Shown in pieces: positions 15,201 through 22,474 of a DNA stretch of 30,270 nucleotides. The notes beneath the pieces are model-generated. The model saw nothing but the letters and a program-made list of their open reading frames with translations, did no database searches and was not told the origin of the DNA. Each line of letters begins with the position of its first letter. The stretch's first letter is position 1. Location: the NCBI GenBank assembly GCA_937877595.1, contig CALFIY010000068.1, positions 1 to 30,270 on the forward strand, read 5' to 3'. The translations under genes were made by a program, and so were the position numbers. The DNA comes from an uncultured Prevotella sp. GTDB lineage: Bacteria; Bacteroidota; Bacteroidia; Bacteroidales; Bacteroidaceae.

Positions 15201-15208
15201 CAAATTTA
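15201..15208 (-). promoter_or_regulatory. map promoter, -7 element
   Basis: TAAATTTG on the minus strand matches TAnnTTTG, about 44 bases before the map ATG. No TTTG is present at the usual 19-20 base distance, so only the -7 half is supported. Confidence 0.4.
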
Positions 15209-15274
15209 CAAAAACATACTATTAAAAATACTTTTGCACAAAGAATTACCTTGAAATAAGTATTGTGGTCATGC

Positions 15275-17302
15275 CTATAACGGCAGCGTCATTACAAAAC
15301 GTGCACCTGAGTCATACGACGTGTCCAAGACGATGTCGCCACCAAGTCGCCGCGCAATGCTACGTGCAACGGTGAGTCCGATACCAGTGCCGTCGTAGTA
15401 CTCGTCAAGTTGTACAAACTCGTCAAAAATGTGCTCCGCCTCCTCAGCAGGAATACCAATTCCAGTATCTTCTACCGTAAATGCTACAAAATCACCATCT
15501 ACTCCTGCTCCAAGCGTCACTTTCTCACGTTTCACAATGTCGTCATTTCTGTGATGAGCCTCTGCCTTGCGGGTAAATTTCTCTGCATTGTCGAGCAATA
15601 ATGTCAGGGCGCGCACTGCAGAACGCAGATTGGTCTGCACTGACATTGTCTCTACGGATGGAGCGACCTGCAAATCAAATGATATGTGCGTGGCATTTGT
15701 TATACCCGAGTCTTCCACTGCCTGTGCTGCTATCCGGACAACAGCAGCAGTGTCGTCACGGCTTATAACTACTGTGCTGCTTGCCTCAGAGAGTTCCAAC
15801 ATCTTATTTACCAAGCCTGTAATGCGGTCTGTATTCTCTGTTATCTGCCGGTTAATGTCCTGTCGCGCAGCATCGTCGAGCACAACGCCAGGCGTAGTAA
15901 CAATTTGGGTGAAGCCTGAGAGAATGTTCAGCGGTGTTCTTATCTCATGTGATATCTGTTGGATAAAATTCGTCTTCATCTTCGACGACTCCTCCGCTCT
16001 TGCATTGGCTATTTCAAGTTGTGCATTTTTCTCTGCAAGTCGGCGCGTGACCTTTCTTCGATAGAGAATATATATTATAAAAAAAGTGATAACCAACACA
16101 AGTGCTATTACTACCGCTATCATTCTCTGGCTAACGAGGTCTGCCTGTTGCCGCGCTATTGTCATCTCTTTCTGCTGAGTGTCGTAGATAGTGGCAAGTT
16201 CGGCAGCGTCGTTATTTTTCTGCCAAACGAGAGCAGAGTCAAGCGCATTGCATATCTTCAAAGCCACAGCATACGCAGAGTCGCGCCGCCCACATCCCAC
16301 ATTGGCGCGATACTTTGGGAGAAGATAGCCTTCTATGTTGTCGAGAGTGAGTTTATATCCCCACTGATACATCATTCTGTCGAGTTCACGGAAATTGTCG
16401 GCCGCTTCGTCAAAACGTTTGGCTGCGATAAGATACTCACACGCGTCTATCTGGCCGTCGTCGCTCTTTCCGTATTCCGTAGTGATGAAAGTCTGATAAG
16501 CCTCTTCTGCCCCCTTATGCTCACCGATATTTTCCAAGGCAAAAGCACTGTAGATAGCGAGACGTGCATGGTATTCCGCCACCAGTGCTTTGCGCGCGCC
16601 AGGGTGTGCATCGTATTGTTCCAAAAGCCTGCTGGTTCGTTCAAGCCACATTTGCGCCTCGGGAAACATCTTTGCATTAAGATATCGTATGGCAACATTG
16701 GCAGTGTGGACAAGCGCGTTCTTAAGTTTTACACCCGTGGTATCGCTGTCAATGGCCATCTGGTTATACTGGTATTCGCGCCCGAATGTTTCACTTGCCT
16801 CGTCAAATCGCCCAAGTTTCATCTGACAGCGGCCAACACTCGAAAGGAGCATTACCATCGCGTCTACGTCGTCCTCGCCATTAGTTACAAGTTCATTTAC
16901 AACAGGAACGGCAATCCTCAGCGCACCTTCGTAGTCATGTTTTATATACAGCAAGTCAGCCAAATAGCCAGCGGCCTGTCTGTAGCACGACTTTTCGTCA
17001 GCCGTACGTATGTTTGCATTCAGCACCTTGCGGTAACACTCCTCAGCCGTGCTGTATTGCTTATTGCGATGGAAAGCCCATCCGCGCCACAAATCAGCGT
17101 AAAGAGTTGACACTTCATGTGCTGACTCCAGACTGTCAGCCAAGGCAATAACCCTGTCAATGTTTTTCCGCCTTACTTCTTCATCAATAAGGCTGTCGGC
17201 ACGTCCTGTGGTTTTCTGCGTAGTACCATTGGAACTACAAGAGCAGAGAAAAAAAGTGGAAAGAGGTATTATTAATATTAATAAATAGGTGTATCTTCTC
17301 AT
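15275..17302 (-). CDS. TPR-containing lipoprotein-type sensor histidine kinase 1
   Basis: 675 residues from the ATG at 17302. A longer frame to 17479 exists but crosses the promoter at 17333-17364, so it is rejected. The N-terminus is a hydrophobic signal with cysteines in FFLCSCSS (20 and 22), fitting a lipobox. Residues ~40-370 are helical TPR-like repeats, then one membrane helix at about 394-414, a short coiled segment, HisKA with FIQQISHEIRTPLN (phospho-accepting His ~452), and an ATPase domain with N box LLLDNAEKFT (Asn ~572), G1 DTGIGIP (~612) and G2 GTGIGLTVAR. It has no receiver domain and no response regulator nearby. Its kinase half is almost the same as that of the protein at 28038-30089. 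It ends just before the map promoter region. The signal it senses is unknown. Confidence 0.92.
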   Translation of the reverse strand: MRRYTYLLILIIPLSTFFLCSCSSNGTTQKTTGRADSLIDEEVRRKNIDRVIALADSLESAHEVSTLYADLWRGWAFHRNKQYSTAEECYRKVLNANIRTADEKSCYRQAAGYLADLLYIKHDYEGALRIAVPVVNELVTNGEDDVDAMVMLLSSVGRCQMKLGRFDEASETFGREYQYNQMAIDSDTTGVKLKNALVHTANVAIRYLNAKMFPEAQMWLERTSRLLEQYDAHPGARKALVAEYHARLAIYSAFALENIGEHKGAEEAYQTFITTEYGKSDDGQIDACEYLIAAKRFDEAADNFRELDRMMYQWGYKLTLDNIEGYLLPKYRANVGCGRRDSAYAVALKICNALDSALVWQKNNDAAELATIYDTQQKEMTIARQQADLVSQRMIAVVIALVLVITFFIIYILYRRKVTRRLAEKNAQLEIANARAEESSKMKTNFIQQISHEIRTPLNILSGFTQIVTTPGVVLDDAARQDINRQITENTDRITGLVNKMLELSEASSTVVISRDDTAAVVRIAAQAVEDSGITNATHISFDLQVAPSVETMSVQTNLRSAVRALTLLLDNAEKFTRKAEAHHRNDDIVKREKVTLGAGVDGDFVAFTVEDTGIGIPAEEAEHIFDEFVQLDEYYDGTGIGLTVARSIARRLGGDIVLDTSYDSGARFVMTLPL

Positions 17303-17332
17303 AAAAAATATGGCTTCTCTTCTATGGATGTG

Positions 17333-17364
17333 CAAAGTTAAGAAATTAAAAGTATATGCACAAA
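17333..17364 (-). promoter_or_regulatory. Promoter of sensor kinase 1
   Basis: TTTG (17361-17364), 20 bases, TAACTTTG (17333-17340) on the minus strand: exact Bacteroidetes consensus. Transcription would begin near 17326, some 24 bases before the ATG at 17302. It lies back to back with the tcdA promoter at 17381-17411, 17 bases away. Confidence 0.8.
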
Positions 17365-17380
17365 AATTATTCAAAAGTGT

Positions 17381-17411
17381 TTTGTTTTGCCTTCGCTTAA
17401 TCGTACCTTTG
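17381..17411 (+). promoter_or_regulatory. tcdA promoter
   Basis: TTTG (17381-17384), 19 bases, TACCTTTG (17404-17411): exact consensus. The start point would be near 17418, downstream of the ATG at 17387, which therefore cannot be the translation start of tcdA. Confidence 0.8.
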
Positions 17412-17452
17412 TCCCCAAAATTTCCCAGAACAAATCTATCGGAAGAAAAAAC

Positions 17453-18256
17453 GTGCAGAACCAGTTTTCGCGTACACAATTATTGTTTGGCCGTGCTGCC
17501 ATCAAGACCTTGGAAGCAAGTCGCGTCGCCGTATTCGGTGTTGGCGGTGTTGGTGGCTATGTGGTAGAAGTGCTGGTTCGCTCAGGCGTTGGCGCAATAG
17601 ATTTGTTTGATGACGACCGCGTTTGTCTGACAAACTGCAACCGTCAGATTTTCGCACTTCTCTCTACTGTCGGCAAGCATAAGGTTGATGTGGCAGAAGA
17701 ACGTATTCACGACATCAACCGTCGCTGTAAAGTGGAAAAGCACCAGATGTTCTATCTCCCTGACAACGCCGACACCGTCGACCTTAGCGTTTACAGTTAT
17801 GTAGTAGACTGCATTGATACTGTTTCAGCAAAGATAGAACTCGTAAAACGCTGTCATGCCCTCGGCGTGCCCATCATCAGTTGCATGGGCGCAGCCAACA
17901 AGATGGACGCAACCGCTTTCCGTGTTACAGACATCAAGAAGACCAAGATGGATCCCCTCGCCAAGGTTATGCGCAAGAAACTTAAGGATGCGCACATATC
18001 AAAACTGAAGTGCGTATGGAGTGAAGAACAACCGCTGAAGCCCTTTGACTACGAGGAAATATCATGCCGTTTCCACTGCATCTGTCCCAATAAGGATATG
18101 CGCAAGTGTACCGATCGTCGCAACATTCCAGCGAGCAACGCTTTTGTGCCGGCAGCAGCAGGAATAATCACCGGAGGTGAAGTGATAAAGGATTTGATAT
18201 TGCGAGCAGGCACAATGCGCATCGACGACACCCAGCACACTGCAGAAAATGAATAG
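17453..18256 (+). CDS. tcdA: tRNA threonylcarbamoyladenosine dehydratase
   Basis: ATP-dependent E1-like enzyme that cyclises t6A37 to ct6A. 267 residues from a GTG start, so the protein begins (M)QNQFSRTQLLFGRAA, where the family normally begins. GGAAG lies 8 bases upstream. The Rossmann nucleotide site reads VFGVGGVGGYV, followed by DDDRVCLTNCNRQ, which binds ATP-Mg, VVDCIDT, the SCMGAANKMD segment, and an FVPAAAGIITGGEVIKDL helix near the C-terminus. The next gene overlaps its end by 8 bases. Its substrate is made by the TsaD pathway encoded at 13231-14262. Confidence 0.93.
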   Translation: MQNQFSRTQLLFGRAAIKTLEASRVAVFGVGGVGGYVVEVLVRSGVGAIDLFDDDRVCLTNCNRQIFALLSTVGKHKVDVAEERIHDINRRCKVEKHQMFYLPDNADTVDLSVYSYVVDCIDTVSAKIELVKRCHALGVPIISCMGAANKMDATAFRVTDIKKTKMDPLAKVMRKKLKDAHISKLKCVWSEEQPLKPFDYEEISCRFHCICPNKDMRKCTDRRNIPASNAFVPAAAGIITGGEVIKDLILRAGTMRIDDTQHTAENE

Positions 18257-18713
18257 CACGCCACCGCCATCACTCAACCTGCCACCTTATAATATCGTAC
18301 TGGGAGGGACACAGCAGCAACCGGAAATTTTTGATTTCATCCGCCGACGCTATGTTGCCCTTACGCCGGAAGAATGGGTGCGCCAGCATTTCGTTCACTT
18401 TCTCGTAGAACACAAAAAATACCCAAAGGCACTTATTGGCAATGAGATAGAACTACGCATTGGCGAAAAAAAACTACGCTGCGACTCTATTCTCTATTCC
18501 CAACAGGCTAAACCGAGAATGATTATTGAATACAAGGCGCCGCACATAAAGATAAAGCAACAGGTTTTCAATCAAATATCGATTTACAACCTGTTGCTTC
18601 ATGTTGATTATCTCGTGGTGAGCAATGGACTTGAGCATTACTGCTGCCAAATGGACTACGCCACGCAAACATACCATTTTCTTCCCGACGTTCCGCACTA
18701 TTCAGAATTGTGA
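18249..18713 (+). CDS. HsdR N-terminal-type (HSDR_N_2) small nuclease-fold protein
   Basis: 154 residues, overlapping tcdA by 8 bases, hence the same transcript. It matches the small Bacteroidetes proteins labelled as type I restriction enzyme R N-terminus: a helical lead (PEEWVRQHFVHFL) and a PD-(D/E)xK-like core with EIELRIGEKKLRCDSILY giving the Asp and MIIEYKAP giving the E-x-K pair, then QVFNQISIYNLLL and LVVSNGLEHYCC. There are no helicase motifs and no methylase or specificity gene nearby, so it is not a restriction system. Its function is not known; the constant pairing with housekeeping genes hints at a DNA or RNA upkeep role, which is inference. Confidence 0.85.
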   Translation: MNSTPPPSLNLPPYNIVLGGTQQQPEIFDFIRRRYVALTPEEWVRQHFVHFLVEHKKYPKALIGNEIELRIGEKKLRCDSILYSQQAKPRMIIEYKAPHIKIKQQVFNQISIYNLLLHVDYLVVSNGLEHYCCQMDYATQTYHFLPDVPHYSEL

Positions 18714-18748
18714 GCAGCGCTTTCTGACGGAAATATAGTCGCCGTTTC

Positions 18749-19609
18749 TTAGTCTTCGCTGACGGCAGAACCCTCTTCAGCCGCTTTCTTTACAGTCTTG
18801 CGTATTGCACGCTTGCGTGTCTTCTTCTCCTCAACGACAGGAGCGGCCACCTGTTTTCCTGCAAGTTCAGGATCAATCATAATACGGCCGCAATATTCGC
18901 AAACAATGATTTTCTTGTGCATCTTTATGTCAAGTTGGCGCTGGGGCGGTATCTTGTTAAAGCAGCCACCGCAGGCATCGCGCTCAACATAGACAATTCC
19001 GAGACCATTGCGTACGTTCTTACGGATACGCTTGAACGAAGTGAGCAGACGCGGCTCTATTTTCACCTCCAGTTCCTTCACTTTTGCCTTAAGTTTCTCT
19101 TCTTCTGCACGCGTCTCTTCCATTATCTCGTCAAGTTCGCTTTTCTTGACATCCAAAGACTGCTGGCGGTCGGCAAGCAGAGCCTTGCTCTTCTCAAGTT
19201 CAGCCTTACGCTCGTCTATGCGCACCTGTGCCTCCTTGATTTTCTTGTTACAGAGTTCTATTTCCAGCGTTTGGAATTCTATCTCCTTTGTCAGCATGTC
19301 ATACTGGCGGTTGTTCTGAACATCATTCAGTTGTTCTTTGTAGCGCTCAACGCTGGCCTTGGCAGTCTCAATGTCGCCACGCTTCTGAGAAACGGCGCGC
19401 TCAAAATCGTCGACGTCGCCCTGTATCTTCTCCATGCGGATGTTGAGACCTTCTATCTCATCTTCCAGGTCCTGCACTTCCAGAGGAAGTTCTCCGCGCA
19501 GCGCGCGCTTCTCGTCAATACTCGACAGTGTTGTTTGCAACTGGTAGAGGGTTTTCAGACGCTCCTCTACGGGCATTTCTGTTGGATCTTTCTTTGCCAT
19601 AGATGTCAT
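18749..19609 (-). CDS. Coiled-coil protein with C4 zinc ribbon
   Basis: 286 residues. Residues ~15-190 are a long coiled coil (EVQDLEDEIEGLNIRMEKIQ, KAELEKSKALL, EEKLKAKVKELE). A zinc ribbon follows with CGGC in DACGGCFNKIPPQRQ and CEYC in VCEYCGRIMIDPEL; the tail is lysine-rich (EEKKTRKRAIRKTVKK). Length and layout match the C4-type zinc-ribbon family (zf-RING_7/CdsZ-like) found across bacteria. The start overlaps the NIF3 stop by ATGA; a second ATG three codons in (19600, giving MAKKDPTEMP) looks equally good. The NIF3-zinc ribbon pairing is conserved in many genomes, so a shared process is likely but unknown. Confidence 0.9.
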   Translation of the reverse strand: MTSMAKKDPTEMPVEERLKTLYQLQTTLSSIDEKRALRGELPLEVQDLEDEIEGLNIRMEKIQGDVDDFERAVSQKRGDIETAKASVERYKEQLNDVQNNRQYDMLTKEIEFQTLEIELCNKKIKEAQVRIDERKAELEKSKALLADRQQSLDVKKSELDEIMEETRAEEEKLKAKVKELEVKIEPRLLTSFKRIRKNVRNGLGIVYVERDACGGCFNKIPPQRQLDIKMHKKIIVCEYCGRIMIDPELAGKQVAAPVVEEKKTRKRAIRKTVKKAAEEGSAVSED

Positions 19610-20394
19610 ATATATAAAATTGGATTAGTATTTGTATGTGCTGTCTTTACTTCCACGCCCGGACATTCGCTTTTTATGATGTCGCGAAACACCTCGGTCG
19701 TAAATTGCTCGCTCTCATAGTGTCCTGTCACGCATATCTGTATGCGCTGGCCGTAGCCAAAGTATTGGTGGTAGTGCATCTCGCCGGTAACAAAGGCGTC
19801 GGCACCTTCCTCTACAGCAGTGTCAAGCAGGAAGTCTCCTGCACCGCCGCAAATGGCGACTTTCCTGACGGGACGCTCCAGCAGTTCGTTGCACATGGCA
19901 CATTTCACGCCAAACCGCTCTTTCACCATGCTGATAAAGTCTGCTGCTGCCATCGCACTGGCAAGTTCGCCCACTACCCCACTGCCTGCTTCTACGTTTT
20001 CTGCCACAGCCTTGCATGCCATGAAACGCACGTTACGCAGTCCCATGTGCTCTGCAATTTTCCAGTTGACGCCATTTCGCGCATTGTCCATATTGGTATG
20101 CATCGAGACCACTGCAATGTCGTGCTTCACCGCCTTTATCACGCAGCGATTCACCATGTTGCCGTCCGTCAACTGCTTTATGCCATGGAACAACAGCGGG
20201 TGGTGGCTTACTATCAGATTACACCCTTCAGCCAAGGCTTCATCCATGACAGCCTCGGTGACGTCCAGACACAATAACACCCCTGAAACATCCGCCTCTG
20301 TCAGTCCTACTTGCAGGCCAGCATTGTCCCAACTTTCCTGCAAGGGCAGAGGCGCGAATTTTTCAAGGGCATTGAGCACTTGCTTTATTTTCAC
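19606..20394 (-). CDS. NIF3/DUF34 dinuclear metal protein
   Basis: 262 residues, single-domain form similar in size to E. coli YbgI. Metal-site motifs are IVSHHPLLFHG, SMHTNMDNA with the NGVN follow-on, and TGHYESE near the C-terminus; LQESWDNAGLQVG at the start is diagnostic. The family forms a hexameric ring with two metals per subunit; a GTP cyclohydrolase activity has been proposed for members but the role is open. The name GTP cyclohydrolase-like in databases should be treated with care. It is followed by the zinc-ribbon gene with a 4-base overlap. Confidence 0.93.
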   Translation of the reverse strand: MKIKQVLNALEKFAPLPLQESWDNAGLQVGLTEADVSGVLLCLDVTEAVMDEALAEGCNLIVSHHPLLFHGIKQLTDGNMVNRCVIKAVKHDIAVVSMHTNMDNARNGVNWKIAEHMGLRNVRFMACKAVAENVEAGSGVVGELASAMAAADFISMVKERFGVKCAMCNELLERPVRKVAICGGAGDFLLDTAVEEGADAFVTGEMHYHQYFGYGQRIQICVTGHYESEQFTTEVFRDIIKSECPGVEVKTAHTNTNPILYI

Positions 20395-20423
20395 GCTTCC
20401 TTTACGCTTCGTTATTCCTTGTG

Positions 20424-20431
20424 CAAAATTA
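20424..20431 (-). promoter_or_regulatory. NIF3 promoter, -7 element
   Basis: TAATTTTG on the minus strand, about 30 bases before the NIF3 ATG. The best -33 candidate is TTTA at a 22-base spacer, which is weak. It suggests that NIF3 is transcribed apart from leuD. Confidence 0.4.
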
Positions 20432-20480
20432 TTACTTTTCTACAGAAAGGCTATAAACATAGACTTAAGATTAGTGTTTT

Positions 20481-21083
20481 TTAACGCTCACTGTTCTGCT
20501 TTTCCCACTCCTCCGTCAGTTTGCGGTTTTCCACCAGGAAGTCGATGTCGTCAAGGCCGTTGAGAAGACAATGCTTCTTATAGCCGTTGATATCGAAGTG
20601 TTCGCTCCTGCCCGTAGCCTTATTTGTCACGCTCTGTTGCGGCAGATCTACTTCAACTTCCATTTTCGGGTCGGCCTTTATGCTTTCGAAGAGTTCTGAG
20701 AGGAATTCGTCGCTCACCACGACAGGCAGCACGAAATTATTTAGTTCGTTGTTCTTGTGGATATCAGCGAAAAACGAACTTATCACCACTCTAAATCCAT
20801 AGCCGGCGATTGCCCACGCAGCATGTTCACGGCTACTGCCCGAGCCGAAGTTCTTTCCAGCCACGAGTATGCATCCCCCGTATTTCGGATCGTTAAGCAC
20901 AAAGTCCGTATTCAGCGTTCCGTCGGCATTATAGCGCCAGTCGCGAAACAGGTTGTCGCCGAAGAAACTCTCTTCGCGCGTTGTTGCTTTCAGGAAACGG
21001 GCTGGAATTATTTGGTCGGTGTCTACATTCTCCAAAGGCAATGGAACACAAGTGGAGGTGATGACGTCAAATTTCTGTTTCAT
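20481..21083 (-). CDS. leuD: 3-Isopropylmalate dehydratase small subunit
   Basis: With LeuC isomerises 2- to 3-isopropylmalate. The 200 residues equal the usual length. The swivel-domain signature is clear: ENVDTDQIIPARFLK near the N-terminus, KNFGSGSSREHAAWA and SSFFADIHKNNELNN. It begins 14 bases after the leuC stop. The next gene downstream is NIF3, not leuB, so the leucine set in this window stops here. Confidence 0.96.
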   Translation of the reverse strand: MKQKFDVITSTCVPLPLENVDTDQIIPARFLKATTREESFFGDNLFRDWRYNADGTLNTDFVLNDPKYGGCILVAGKNFGSGSSREHAAWAIAGYGFRVVISSFFADIHKNNELNNFVLPVVVSDEFLSELFESIKADPKMEVEVDLPQQSVTNKATGRSEHFDINGYKKHCLLNGLDDIDFLVENRKLTEEWEKQNSER

Positions 21084-21097
21084 CTTGTAATAGTCTT

Positions 21098-22474
21098 TTA
21101 TAACAGAGTACGTGGGTCGGTAATGACTCCTGTCACAGCAGCAGCAGCAGCCACCATCGGCGACGCAAGGACGGTGCGGGCTCCAGGTCCCTGTCTGCCC
21201 TCAAAATTTCTGTTTGATGTCGACACGCTGAGTTTTCCTGCCGGCACCTTGTCATCGTTCATTGCCAAACAGGCAGAACATCCTGGCTGGCGTATTTCAA
21301 AGCCTGCCTCGGCAAGCACTTTGTCAAGTCCTTCTTCGCGAATCTGCCTGTCAACAGCCCATGAGCCAGGCACAAGCCATGCCGTGACATTTGCTGCCTT
21401 CTTTTTTCCTTTCACTATCGAAGCAAAGGCGCGGAAGTCTTCTATTCTGCCGTTTGTACAAGCACCGAGGAACACATAGTCAACGCTTTTCCCCAGCAAC
21501 TTTTCGCCTGCTTTGAACTGCATATAGGCGAGTGCCTTGTCAAAACCGACGCCGCCCTTTTCGGGAATAGCCTCACTGATTCCGATACCCATGCCTGGAT
21601 TTGTGCCATATGTGATACGGGGCTCGATATCGGCAGCATCGAAGTGCAGTTCCTTGTCAAATACCGCATCTTCGCCGCTTTTCAGTGTTCGCCAGTAGGC
21701 TACTGCCTTCTCCCACTCTTCTCCTTTCGGTGCATATTCGCGCCCGCGTATATATTCAAATGTGGTGTCGTCGGGCGCAACAAAGCCGCCACGGGCACCC
21801 ATCTCTATAGAGAGATTGCACAGCGTAAGCCTGCCTTCCATCGACAGTGCTCTCACCACACTTCCGGCATATTCCACAAAGTATCCTGTGGCACCGCTTG
21901 TCGTCAGTTGTGCCATCAGGTAGAGCGCAACGTCCTTGGCTGTCACGCCACGCTGCAGAGTGCCGTCTATAGTGATGCGCATCGACTTAGGCTTCTGTTG
22001 CAGGATGCACTGCGAAGCCATGACCATCTCCACCTCACTTGTGCCGATGCCAAAGGCTACTGCGCCCATCGCTCCGTGTGTAGAGGTATGGCTGTCGCCA
22101 CATACTATTGTCATTCCGGGCAGCGACAGGCCTTTTTCCGGTCCAACCACGTGGATGATGCCGTTGGAAGCATCCATCATACCATAGTGCTTGAGTCCGA
22201 ACTCTGCAGCATTTTTCGCGAGAGCGTCAACCTGCGCTTTCGATACAGGATCTGCGATAGGTTTGTCCTGATCGTGTGTCGGCGTATTGTGGTCGGGCAT
22301 ACAGAAAATGTGGTCTGGCCTGAAGCACTTCAGTCCGCGCTGACGCATACCGTCGAAAGCCTGCGGCGATGTGACCTCATGGCAGTACAGACGGTCAATA
22401 TACAACTGCGTAGGGCCATCTGTCACCTGTTGCACGACGTGCCGGTCCCATATCTTGTCGAAAAGGGTATTCAT
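21098..22474 (-). CDS. leuC: 3-Isopropylmalate dehydratase large subunit
   Basis: Aconitase-family subunit that carries the [4Fe-4S] cluster. The three cluster cysteines are visible: one in VFLGACTNGRIEDF and two in QPGCSACLAMN. Other marks are KIWDRHVV at the start, CMPDHNTPT, CGDSHTSTHGAMG, and GARGGFVAPDDTTFEY. The 458 residues are within the normal range. The start overlaps the leuA stop as TAATG, implying coupled translation, and leuD follows 14 bases later. Confidence 0.97.
   Translation of the reverse strand: MNTLFDKIWDRHVVQQVTDGPTQLYIDRLYCHEVTSPQAFDGMRQRGLKCFRPDHIFCMPDHNTPTHDQDKPIADPVSKAQVDALAKNAAEFGLKHYGMMDASNGIIHVVGPEKGLSLPGMTIVCGDSHTSTHGAMGAVAFGIGTSEVEMVMASQCILQQKPKSMRITIDGTLQRGVTAKDVALYLMAQLTTSGATGYFVEYAGSVVRALSMEGRLTLCNLSIEMGARGGFVAPDDTTFEYIRGREYAPKGEEWEKAVAYWRTLKSGEDAVFDKELHFDAADIEPRITYGTNPGMGIGISEAIPEKGGVGFDKALAYMQFKAGEKLLGKSVDYVFLGACTNGRIEDFRAFASIVKGKKKAANVTAWLVPGSWAVDRQIREEGLDKVLAEAGFEIRQPGCSACLAMNDDKVPAGKLSVSTSNRNFEGRQGPGARTVLASPMVAAAAAVTGVITDPRTLL

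Noticed and set aside
15959..17110. Open frame of 383 codons on the plus strand opposite sensor kinase 1
   Set aside because: Antisense shadow of a clear TPR histidine kinase; composition is Cys/His/Arg rich and without domain features.
18249..18713. Type I restriction system
   Set aside because: Only the HsdR N-terminal-like fold is present; no helicase motor, HsdM or HsdS is nearby.
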